Source: DUAL01 sp964478325 | GTDB taxonomy: Bacteria > Bacteroidota > Bacteroidia > Flavobacteriales > BACL11 | DNA length: 5,536 nt | Assembly: GCA_964478325.1 (NCBI GenBank) | Contig: CAYZIA010000095.1 | Location: 1-5,536 of the forward strand | Direction: 5' to 3' | Shown: piece after piece, positions 1 through 5,536 of the stretch | Position numbering within the stretch: the stretch's first letter is position 1 | Layout of the letters: each line of letters opens with the position of its first letter | Position numbers and translations under genes: made by a program | Notes under the pieces: generated by a model | What the model was told of the DNA's origin: nothing | Database searches by the model: none | What the model saw: the letters and a program-made list of their open reading frames with translations, nothing else

Positions 1-36
1 AGGAAACTTCTATTCTATCCATTGAACTATGGGGCT
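1..36 (-). tRNA. tRNA-Arg (anticodon CCT), 5' half, cut by window edge
   Basis: On the minus strand, positions 36 to 1 fold as the first half of a tRNA. A seven-base 5' acceptor strand (AGCCCCA, 36-30) is followed by T8 and A9 (29-28). The D stem GTTC (27-24) pairs with GAAT (15-12) through one G-T and three Watson-Crick pairs. The D loop AATGGATA contains the invariant GG. Base 26 is A, then come the 5' anticodon strand GAAGT (10-6), loop bases TT, and anticodon CCT (3-1). CCT reads the arginine codon AGG. The 3' half lies outside the window, so acceptor and T-arm pairing cannot be tested; a tRNA starting with A implies a T at position 72. The gene starts two bases after the stop codon of the upstream hydrolase on the same strand. 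I see no convincing promoter of its own in the hydrolase 3' end, so it may be released from a longer transcript. Confidence 0.9.
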
Positions 37-38
37 GC

Positions 39-1139
39 CTATTCTTTTACAATTAATTTTTTCTCTACTGTTCCATCATCATAGATGTAGAATAAAGGAG
101 CGTTTTTAGTTGGCAGTACCTCTCTTCCTAAAACATCTACAATACGAATAAGATTTTTTTCATTTTTAATAATTGTAGGAATTGAAGTAGTTTGATTACA
201 AGGAAGCAGAGGATATAAAAAATCGCTTGTAAAACTTATCGCCTGCAAAAATTTTGGGTTAAGATTCCCTATTCCCCAGCCATGACCTTCTCCAACAAAA
301 ATAAGTTTATCATTTATAATCCCTACAGTATCTGCTTTTGGATGCATCTGTCCTGCTCCACATAAATTCAACACAGCAGGATTATTCAATCCAGGACCAC
401 AATTATAATTTACCGTCAGGTCGTTTGTCCCATGTATGCTTACTATGGGTTCATCATTTGCGTCTATCCAATTTAAATTATTTATACCGCCAGCAAAACT
501 TATTACTCCCTGAACCTCAGATGAATATCCATTATTCCCGGAATCTCCTTCTAGTGTTCCTCCTATGACGCTGACAAGTGCTTGTACATCAATGGGGGAT
601 GTTGGCAAATCTGATATTAGATCAATAAATGCTAAATGTATAGCTAATACTCCGCCAGAAGAATATCCTCCTATAAATATAGCATTAGGATCTATGCCAT
701 ATGTGTTGGTATTTGCATGATCTTTTCTCATAAATCGAATAGCTGCCTTAGCGTCTGCAACAGCCTTAAGTACCGTTCTATATTGCTCCTCATTACTAAG
801 CAAAAAAGAAAGAATATTCCCTAGCCTATGATTTACAGCAATAGCAACATATCCTCTTTTAGCAAAAGCATTGCAAAAATCGATACAATCTGTCATAGAT
901 TTATCTCCGGCATAAAAAGACCCTCCATGAATATAAAATACTAAAGGCCTATTTGTCACCGTATCTCCATCAGGTGTATAAATATCCATTCTATGCTCTA
1001 GCCCCGTGTATACATCTGAATAATCAACTGTAGCAACATTTGTATTGCTAAAAATTTCTGTTTGATACCGTCCATTGCATTGGGCTATTGCAAAAGTAGT
1101 CGCTAAAAACGTTGCTACTAAAAAACATAATTTTTTCAT
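39..1139 (-). CDS. Secreted alpha/beta-hydrolase (esterase/lipase-like) with putative T9SS C-terminal tail
   Basis: This 366-residue serine hydrolase is probably a carboxylesterase-type enzyme; the substrate is unknown. Residues 1-19 form a signal peptide (KK, hydrophobic core, AIA before Q20), so type I cleavage after A19 is likely. C21 follows Q20, which is a poor lipobox, so a lipoprotein is less likely. The oxyanion motif HGGSF is at 71-75. The nucleophile S160 sits in GYSSGG (158-163), the probable acid D240 in HGTND, and the probable base H286 in GEGHGWG. The triad is therefore complete. The mature part has six cysteines (21, 85, 89, 247, 260, 314), which suits an exported, disulfide-bonded protein. 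Residues about 317-366 form a short tail with VDVLGREV and a YDDGTVEKK end, resembling type IX secretion sorting tails of Flavobacteriia (from memory, not searched). The start is the only ATG before an in-frame TAG six codons upstream. There is no Shine-Dalgarno sequence. It lies 32 bases after metG and may be co-transcribed with it. Confidence 0.88.
   Translation of the reverse strand: MKKLCFLVATFLATTFAIAQCNGRYQTEIFSNTNVATVDYSDVYTGLEHRMDIYTPDGDTVTNRPLVFYIHGGSFYAGDKSMTDCIDFCNAFAKRGYVAIAVNHRLGNILSFLLSNEEQYRTVLKAVADAKAAIRFMRKDHANTNTYGIDPNAIFIGGYSSGGVLAIHLAFIDLISDLPTSPIDVQALVSVIGGTLEGDSGNNGYSSEVQGVISFAGGINNLNWIDANDEPIVSIHGTNDLTVNYNCGPGLNNPAVLNLCGAGQMHPKADTVGIINDKLIFVGEGHGWGIGNLNPKFLQAISFTSDFLYPLLPCNQTTSIPTIIKNEKNLIRIVDVLGREVLPTKNAPLFYIYDDGTVEKKLIVKE
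42..191 (-). other. Putative T9SS sorting tail of the hydrolase (residues about 317-366)
   Basis: After the last catalytic-domain segment (LLPCNQ), about 50 residues resemble a short type IX secretion C-terminal domain. There is a threonine/isoleucine linker, a strand-like segment IRIVDVLGREV (331-341), an asparagine-containing turn, and a final strand pair with FYIYDDGTVEKK before a basic end (LIVKE). The canonical LYPNP-type opening of type A domains is absent. The LGRE and DGTVEKK motifs recur, as I recall, at the ends of many secreted flavobacterial proteins. Export to the surface or medium is an inference from this. Confidence 0.6.
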
Positions 1140-1157
1140 AATAAAAATTTCTGTTTG
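1049..1157. repeat. Perfect 16-bp direct repeat flanking the hydrolase start region
   Basis: TAAAAATTTCTGTTTG (plus-strand reading) occurs at 1049-1064 and again at 1142-1157. The copies are 93 bases apart start to start, which is exactly 31 codons. One copy lies in the untranslated leader just before the hydrolase ATG. The other encodes residues 26-30 (QTEIF), just after the signal peptide. The bases on either side of the copies do not match, so the repeat ends sharply. No function is known for it. Confidence 0.85.
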
Positions 1158-1171
1158 CTAATATAATATTT

Positions 1172-2866
1172 TTATGTGTTTAATTTTTCTCTTTGTTCTT
1201 GAATCTTGTCGTCTTCAATTTTTTCAAACAAATGAATCGCTTCATTTATTTGGTGATTCTCCGGAACAATAATATCCCCAGCATCATTCCAATTTACATT
1301 TTCAAGTGTTAAAATATCTTTTAGTTTACTAGAAGAGAATGGCATAAAAGGTTCTGAAAGAATTGCTAATGACGCTGCAATTTGCATAGCAATATTCATT
1401 ATTGTTTCTGTTCTGCTTTCATCTGTTTTCTTGAGTTTCCAAGGTTCAGTATCAGCTAAATATTTGTTCCCTAATCTTGCTAAATTCATTAACTCAGCAA
1501 GGGCCTCACGAAATCGAAACTTCTCAATTGACTCACTAATTTTATTTGGGAAAGCAGAAAGTTTTTCCAATACTTCTTTATCATATGGTTCTAAATCATT
1601 CTGAGAAGGGACAGTTCCATCCCAATATTTATTAGTAAGCACCACTACACGATTAATAAAATTGCCAAAAATAGCAACCAATTCATTATTATTCCTTGCC
1701 TGAAAATCTGCCCAAGTAAAATCAGTGTCTTTACTTTCAGGAGCTGTTGCACAAAGCGTATATCTAAGAGCATCTTCTTGTCCTTTAAAATCTTCAAGAT
1801 ATTCGTGCAACCATATTGCCCAATTTCTTGAAGTAGATAGTTTTCCTCCCTCCAGATTCAAAAATTCATTTGCAGGAACATTTTTTGGAAGAATAAAATT
1901 CTCGTGTGCTTTTAGAATAATTGGGAAAATAATACAATGAAAAACAATATTATCCTTTCCAATAAAATGTATAAGTTCAGTTTCTTCCGATTTCCAGTAA
2001 TCTTCCCAATTCTTATCGTTATCAGAAGCCCATTGTTTTGTTGCTGAAATATAACCGATAGGAGCATCTAGCCAAACATATAGTACTTTCCCATCAGCAC
2101 CTTCTACTGGAACTTTTACTCCCCAATCCAAATCACGTGTCATTGCTCGGGCTTTTAGTCCGCTATCAATCCAGGATTTGCATTGACCTAAAACTTGACT
2201 TCTCCACTTCTTTGGATCATGATGATCCCCCTCCTCTAATATCCCATTTTCAATCCAAGATTTTAACCATATCTCATGATCTTGCATTGGTAAATACCAA
2301 TGTGTTGTCTCCTTTTTTATGGGAGTATTCCCACTCAAAGTAGATTTTGGATTGATGAGTTCATTAGGGCTAAGTGCCGAGCCACATTTCTCACACTGAT
2401 CACCAAAAGCTTCATCCCCATTACATTTTGGGCATTCACCACTAATATATCTGTCAGCCAAAAATTGATTGTTCTCTTCATCATAAAATTGCTCAGACGT
2501 TTTCTTTGTAAACACCTCATTATTTTCTAATTTTATGAAAAAGTCTTGTGCGGTTTCATGGTGTAATTTACTGGAGGTTCTGTGATAAATACTAAAGTCA
2601 ATTCCAAAATCAGCAAATGCTTTTTTGTTTATAGCATGGTATTTATCTACAATTTCTTGTGGTGTTAAATTATCTTTTTTTGCCTGCAAAGTAATCGCAG
2701 CACCATGTTCATCTGAGCCACAAACAAAGACAACATCATGTCCTTTCCCTTTTAAATATCTAACATAAATATCGGCTGGTAAATAAGCGCCTGCAATATG
2801 TCCAATATGTAGTGGCCCATTGGCGTAAGGTAGTGCGGATGTAACTATGTGTCTTTTTGCACTCAT
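1172..2866 (-). CDS. metG: Methionine--tRNA ligase, short form lacking the C-terminal tRNA-binding domain
   Basis: This cytoplasmic class Ia aminoacyl-tRNA synthetase joins methionine to tRNA-Met using ATP. The Rossmann catalytic domain opens with TSALPYANGPLHIGH, where the HIGH signature is residues 20-23. A connective zinc-knuckle insert carries two CxxC pairs (C145/C148 and C158/C161). The KMSKS loop appears as KLSTS at 342-346, a form I recall as common in this phylum. The helical anticodon-binding domain follows, from about DALRYTL (365-371) through the NNNELVAIFGNFINR region (392-406) to about residue 540. The protein ends at 564 just after FEKIEDDKIQEQ, the start of the linker. Bacteroidota MetG proteins are usually near 690 residues, with an extra EMAPII/Trbp111-like tRNA-binding domain after that linker; it is missing here and is not encoded in the next bases. 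Catalytic function should be intact. The ATG at 2866 matches the family start and has a purine-rich AGAGAG just upstream. Confidence 0.97.
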   Translation of the reverse strand: MSAKRHIVTSALPYANGPLHIGHIAGAYLPADIYVRYLKGKGHDVVFVCGSDEHGAAITLQAKKDNLTPQEIVDKYHAINKKAFADFGIDFSIYHRTSSKLHHETAQDFFIKLENNEVFTKKTSEQFYDEENNQFLADRYISGECPKCNGDEAFGDQCEKCGSALSPNELINPKSTLSGNTPIKKETTHWYLPMQDHEIWLKSWIENGILEEGDHHDPKKWRSQVLGQCKSWIDSGLKARAMTRDLDWGVKVPVEGADGKVLYVWLDAPIGYISATKQWASDNDKNWEDYWKSEETELIHFIGKDNIVFHCIIFPIILKAHENFILPKNVPANEFLNLEGGKLSTSRNWAIWLHEYLEDFKGQEDALRYTLCATAPESKDTDFTWADFQARNNNELVAIFGNFINRVVVLTNKYWDGTVPSQNDLEPYDKEVLEKLSAFPNKISESIEKFRFREALAELMNLARLGNKYLADTEPWKLKKTDESRTETIMNIAMQIAASLAILSEPFMPFSSSKLKDILTLENVNWNDAGDIIVPENHQINEAIHLFEKIEDDKIQEQREKLNT

Positions 2867-2890
2867 TTCTCTCTAAAAAAATTATTTTCG

Positions 2891-2898
2891 CAAATATA
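2891..2898 (-). promoter_or_regulatory. Bacteroidota-type -7 promoter element for metG
   Basis: On the minus strand TATATTTG, followed by C, matches the TAnnTTTG(C/T) -7 consensus of the Bacteroidota housekeeping sigma factor at every fixed position. It would place transcription start roughly 18-20 bases before the metG ATG. A matching -33 TTG is not visible at the usual 17-23 base spacing; the expected region falls over the first codons of the divergent carboxypeptidase gene. Confidence 0.6.
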
Positions 2899-2904
2899 AG
2901 TTTT
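2897..2904 (+). promoter_or_regulatory. Weak candidate -7 element for the ldcA-lepA unit
   Basis: TAAGTTTT matches five of the six fixed positions of TAnnTTTG and lies 11 bases before the ATG at 2916, which would leave only a very short leader. No -33 element at proper spacing is seen. It overlaps the metG -7 box on the other strand by two bases. The 49-base gap is too short to place the promoter elsewhere unless it lies inside the start of metG, so this remains a weak call. Confidence 0.25.
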
Positions 2905-2915
2905 TAATAGCATTT

Positions 2916-3821
2916 ATGATTATCCCACCAAAATTAAAAGTAGGAAATAAAATTAGCATTATTTCAACTGCTAGAAAGATTTCCTTAAAAGAGATAACGC
3001 CAGCAGTAAATATTTTAAAAAGTTGGGGATTAGAAGTGATTTTGGCCAATAATATTTTTAAAGAAAATAATCAGTTTGCTGGGACGGTTGAACAAAGAAG
3101 TGCCGCTTTGCAAAGCGCAATTGATAATGAAGATATAAAAGCTATTTTATGCGCAAGGGGTGGGTATGGAAGTGTTCAAATTATTGACAATATTGATTTT
3201 TCTTGTTTACAAAAAAGTCCTAAATGGATTGTTGGTTTTAGTGATGTAACCGTTTTGCATTCACATCTTAATAATTTAGGCTTTGCAACATTGCATGCTA
3301 CTATGCCAATTAATTTTCCAACAAATACTCATAAATCGATCGAGAGTTTGAAAAATGTTCTTTTTGGGAATGAAAAACAAGTTGAATGTAAAATTCATCC
3401 TTTTAATAAATATGGTGAAGTTGAAGCGGAAATTGTGGGAGGGAATCTTTCTATATTATATTCACTTTTGGGCTCTCCATCTGACATAAATACGGATCAA
3501 AAAATTCTGTTAATTGAGGATTTGGATGAATACTTATATCATATCGATAGAATGATAATAAATTTAAAGAGAAACAGAAAATTAGAAAAGCTGAAAGGTA
3601 TGATTGTCGGTGGAATGTGTGATATGAATGATAATGATATCCGCTTTGGGGAAACAGCTGAAGAAATAATTCTAAAACATACAAGAGATTATGATTTCCC
3701 AATTTGTTTTGGATTTCCTACTGGGCATTTGGATGATAATAGAGCAATTAAATTTGGTGTAAAATCCAAACTTGAAATTACAACAAAGAAAGTGATATTA
3801 AGTTCTAATAGTCACCTATAA
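2916..3821 (+). CDS. ldcA: Muramoyltetrapeptide LD-carboxypeptidase, peptidase family S66
   Basis: Members of this cytoplasmic serine peptidase family remove the terminal D-Ala from the tetrapeptide of recycled peptidoglycan (L-Ala-D-Glu-mDAP-D-Ala), cutting an L,D bond. The 301-residue length is normal. The N-terminal domain begins IPPKLKVGNKISIISTARK and contains the family motif ARGGYGS (80-86). The nucleophile is S109 in GFSDVT (107-112). The C-terminal domain supplies the probable E201 in LLIEDLDE (198-205) and H271 in PTGHLDDN (268-275), giving the Ser-Glu-His triad of the family. There is no signal peptide, which fits cytoplasmic recycling. The ATG at 2916 is the only one after an in-frame TAA at 2874. 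Some S66 relatives process other substrates, such as microcin-type peptide adducts, so the exact substrate is inferred from family and the housekeeping context. lepA follows after 31 bases, probably in the same transcript. Confidence 0.92.
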   Translation: MIIPPKLKVGNKISIISTARKISLKEITPAVNILKSWGLEVILANNIFKENNQFAGTVEQRSAALQSAIDNEDIKAILCARGGYGSVQIIDNIDFSCLQKSPKWIVGFSDVTVLHSHLNNLGFATLHATMPINFPTNTHKSIESLKNVLFGNEKQVECKIHPFNKYGEVEAEIVGGNLSILYSLLGSPSDINTDQKILLIEDLDEYLYHIDRMIINLKRNRKLEKLKGMIVGGMCDMNDNDIRFGETAEEIILKHTRDYDFPICFGFPTGHLDDNRAIKFGVKSKLEITTKKVILSSNSHL

Positions 3822-3852
3822 ACTTATTCAAAAAAATGTATTTTAGCATCTT

Positions 3853-5536
3853 ATGAAAAAGATTAGGAATTTTTGTATAATCGCCCATATCGACCATGGG
3901 AAAAGTACTCTTGCTGATAGGTTATTGGAAGTAACCGGAACGGTTTCCAAAAGAGATGCGCAAGAGCAACTTTTAGATAATATGGATTTGGAACGCGAAA
4001 GGGGAATAACCATAAAAAGCCATGCTATGCAAATGAAGTATAATGGCTATACACTTAATCTGATTGATACTCCAGGTCATGTAGATTTTTCGTATGAGGT
4101 TTCCCGTTCTATTGCTGCTTGTGAAGGGGCCTTACTAATTGTTGATGCGGCTCAAGGAATTCAGGCGCAAACTATTTCTAATTTGTATTTGGCTTTGGAA
4201 AACGATCTGGAAATTATTCCTATTGTTAACAAAGTAGATTTGCCCTCTGCCGAACCAGAAGTGGTTGCCGACCAAATTATTGATTTAATTGGTTGCTCAG
4301 AAGAAGAGATAATTCAGGCAAGTGCAAAAACAGGTGTTGGAATTGAAAATATTTTAAATACAATTATTGAAAGAGTACCTCGGCCTGTTGGAGATAGAAA
4401 CAAGCCACTTCAAGCCATGATTTTTGATTCAGTTTATAATCCTTTTAGAGGAATTGAAGCCTATTTCAAAATCTTAAATGGGGAAATCAAAAAAGGAGAT
4501 AAAGTAAAATTTATTGCCACTGGAAAAGAATATTTTGCAGATGAAATTGGCGTTTTAAAATTTAAGCAAGAATCAAAAACTATAATGAGTGTTGGAGACG
4601 TTGGCTATATTATTTCTGGAATTAAAGAAGCGAGAGAAGTAAAAGTGGGGGACACAATTACCACTGTTAAAAATCCTGCAACTGAAGCAATTCAAGGATT
4701 TGAAGATGTAAAGCCAATGGTTTTTGCAGGGATTTATCCAGTTGACACAGATGATTATGAAGAGCTTAGAAGTTCTATGGAAAAACTCCAACTTAATGAC
4801 GCTTCACTTACTTATGAGCCGGAATCCTCCTCTGCTTTAGGATTTGGTTTTAGGTGCGGGTTTTTAGGGATGTTACATATGGAAATTATTCAGGAAAGAT
4901 TGGAGCGTGAATTTGATATGATAGTAATTACAACCGTTCCTAATGTTTCCTATTTTGCCTATAGCACAAGGGGTGAGAAATTGGCGATTCATAATCCTTC
5001 AGATTTGCCAGACGCAAGTATTTTAGATTATGTAGAGGAGCCATATATTAGGGCAAAAATTATTACAAAAGCTGATTATGTTGGCGCTATAATGACGCTT
5101 TGTATTGAAAAAAGAGGAGAGTTAAAGAATCAAGTTTACCTAACTACTGATAGAGTAGAGCTCTCTTTTGAGATGCCTCTTGGCGAAATTGTATTTGATT
5201 TTTACGATAAACTAAAAACTATTTCAAGGGGATATGCATCTTTTGATTATCAGCCATTAGATTATAAGAAGTCTAATTTAGCAAAGCTTGATATTCTATT
5301 AAATGGTGATCAAGTGGATGCGCTTTCTTCGCTTATTCATAGGGATCATGCTTATGCTTTTGGAAGAAAAATTTGTGTAAAATTGCGTGAGCTAATCCCA
5401 AGACAACAATTTGATATTGCCATTCAATCAGCAATTGGATCTAAAATTATATCAAGAGAAACAGTAAAAGCGCTGAGAAAAGATGAAACAGCAAAATGCA
5501 ATGGAGGAGATATTACTCGGAAAAGAAAACTATTGG
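3853..5536 (+). CDS. lepA: Translation elongation factor 4 (LepA), 3' end beyond window
   Basis: This is a ribosome-associated translational GTPase, proposed to act in back-translocation under stress or in ribosome assembly. The frame stays open from ATG 3853 to the window end, giving 561 codons; the family is about 600 residues, so only the last few dozen are missing. GTPase motifs: G1 AHIDHGKST (11-19), switch I ERERGITIKSH (47-57), G3 DTPGH with catalytic H76 (72-76), G4 NKVD (126-129), G5 SAK (157-159). The EF-G-like domains follow, including GFRCGFLGMLHMEI (332-345) and the EEPYIRAKI segment (395-403). The LepA-specific C-terminal domain is recognisable from IPRQQFDIAIQ to GGDITRKRKLL (551-561). 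In that region AKCNGG has N where I recall Y as usual, a minor change. An in-frame TAG at 3844, three codons upstream, fixes the start. No Shine-Dalgarno sequence is evident. Confidence 0.97.
   Translation, partial: MKKIRNFCIIAHIDHGKSTLADRLLEVTGTVSKRDAQEQLLDNMDLERERGITIKSHAMQMKYNGYTLNLIDTPGHVDFSYEVSRSIAACEGALLIVDAAQGIQAQTISNLYLALENDLEIIPIVNKVDLPSAEPEVVADQIIDLIGCSEEEIIQASAKTGVGIENILNTIIERVPRPVGDRNKPLQAMIFDSVYNPFRGIEAYFKILNGEIKKGDKVKFIATGKEYFADEIGVLKFKQESKTIMSVGDVGYIISGIKEAREVKVGDTITTVKNPATEAIQGFEDVKPMVFAGIYPVDTDDYEELRSSMEKLQLNDASLTYEPESSSALGFGFRCGFLGMLHMEIIQERLEREFDMIVITTVPNVSYFAYSTRGEKLAIHNPSDLPDASILDYVEEPYIRAKIITKADYVGAIMTLCIEKRGELKNQVYLTTDRVELSFEMPLGEIVFDFYDKLKTISRGYASFDYQPLDYKKSNLAKLDILLNGDQVDALSSLIHRDHAYAFGRKICVKLRELIPRQQFDIAIQSAIGSKIISRETVKALRKDETAKCNGGDITRKRKLL

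Noticed and set aside
338..568. Plus-strand open frame of 76 codons inside the hydrolase gene.
   Set aside because: It is antisense to a well-supported hydrolase with an intact triad, and its product shows no recognisable motif.
1140..1171. TATATTAG on the minus strand as a separate -7 element for the hydrolase.
   Set aside because: It matches only five of six fixed positions, has no spaced -33 TTG, and overlaps a generally AT-rich spacer, so it is not reported as a promoter.
2215..2229. Near-palindrome GGATCATGATGATCC in metG, considered as an operator or restriction-related site.
   Set aside because: It is imperfect, lies inside coding sequence and is explained by the codons there; no second copy was noticed.
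2137..2530. Overlapping open frames on both strands inside metG.
   Set aside because: They are shadows of the metG reading frame around its zinc-knuckle and catalytic region, with no independent start signals or domain features.
3822..3852. Possible terminator between ldcA and lepA.
   Set aside because: The 31 bases contain no stem of useful length, so read-through is more likely.
3836..3856. A six-codon ORF (MYFSIL) whose TGA overlaps the lepA ATG as ATGA, suggesting translational coupling.
   Set aside because: It is too short to distinguish from chance in AT-rich DNA, has no ribosome binding site, and its peptide shows no leader-peptide features such as repeated regulatory codons.
4573..4791. 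Minus-strand 72-codon frame inside lepA.
   Set aside because: It lies wholly within the conserved lepA coding sequence; the Phe/Ser/Asn-rich product looks like an antisense artefact.

Overview
The window is an AT-rich stretch of a Bacteroidota chromosome, most probably class Flavobacteriia. Three things point there: the methionyl-tRNA synthetase and LepA read like flavobacterial versions, the secreted hydrolase ends in a tail resembling a type IX secretion sorting signal, and one promoter carries the TAnnTTTG -7 box typical of the phylum. Ribosome binding sites are weak or absent, as is usual in this group.

Layout: two divergent transcription units leave a 49-base gap (2867-2915). On the minus strand, reading right to left, are metG (1172-2866), a secreted alpha/beta-hydrolase (39-1139), and the 5' half of a tRNA-Arg(CCT) gene (1-36) that is cut by the window edge exactly after its anticodon. 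The gaps are 32 bases and 2 bases, and I see no terminator between them. On the plus strand are an S66-family LD-carboxypeptidase (2916-3821) and, 31 bases later, lepA (3853 to the window end), which lacks only its last few dozen codons.

Most of this is housekeeping: charging methionine tRNA, an arginine tRNA, recycling peptidoglycan peptides, and a ribosome-associated GTPase. The hydrolase is the accessory element. It has a signal peptide, a complete Ser-Asp-His triad and a putative sorting tail, so it probably acts outside the cytoplasm; its substrate cannot be read from the sequence. There is no gene-free stretch longer than 49 bases.

I found no previously undescribed system. The points worth a second look are modest. 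MetG stops before the C-terminal tRNA-binding domain its relatives usually carry. The hydrolase gene is squeezed between that early metG end and a tRNA gene that begins two bases after its stop codon. A perfect 16-base direct repeat, in codon phase, flanks the start codon and signal-peptide region of the hydrolase.
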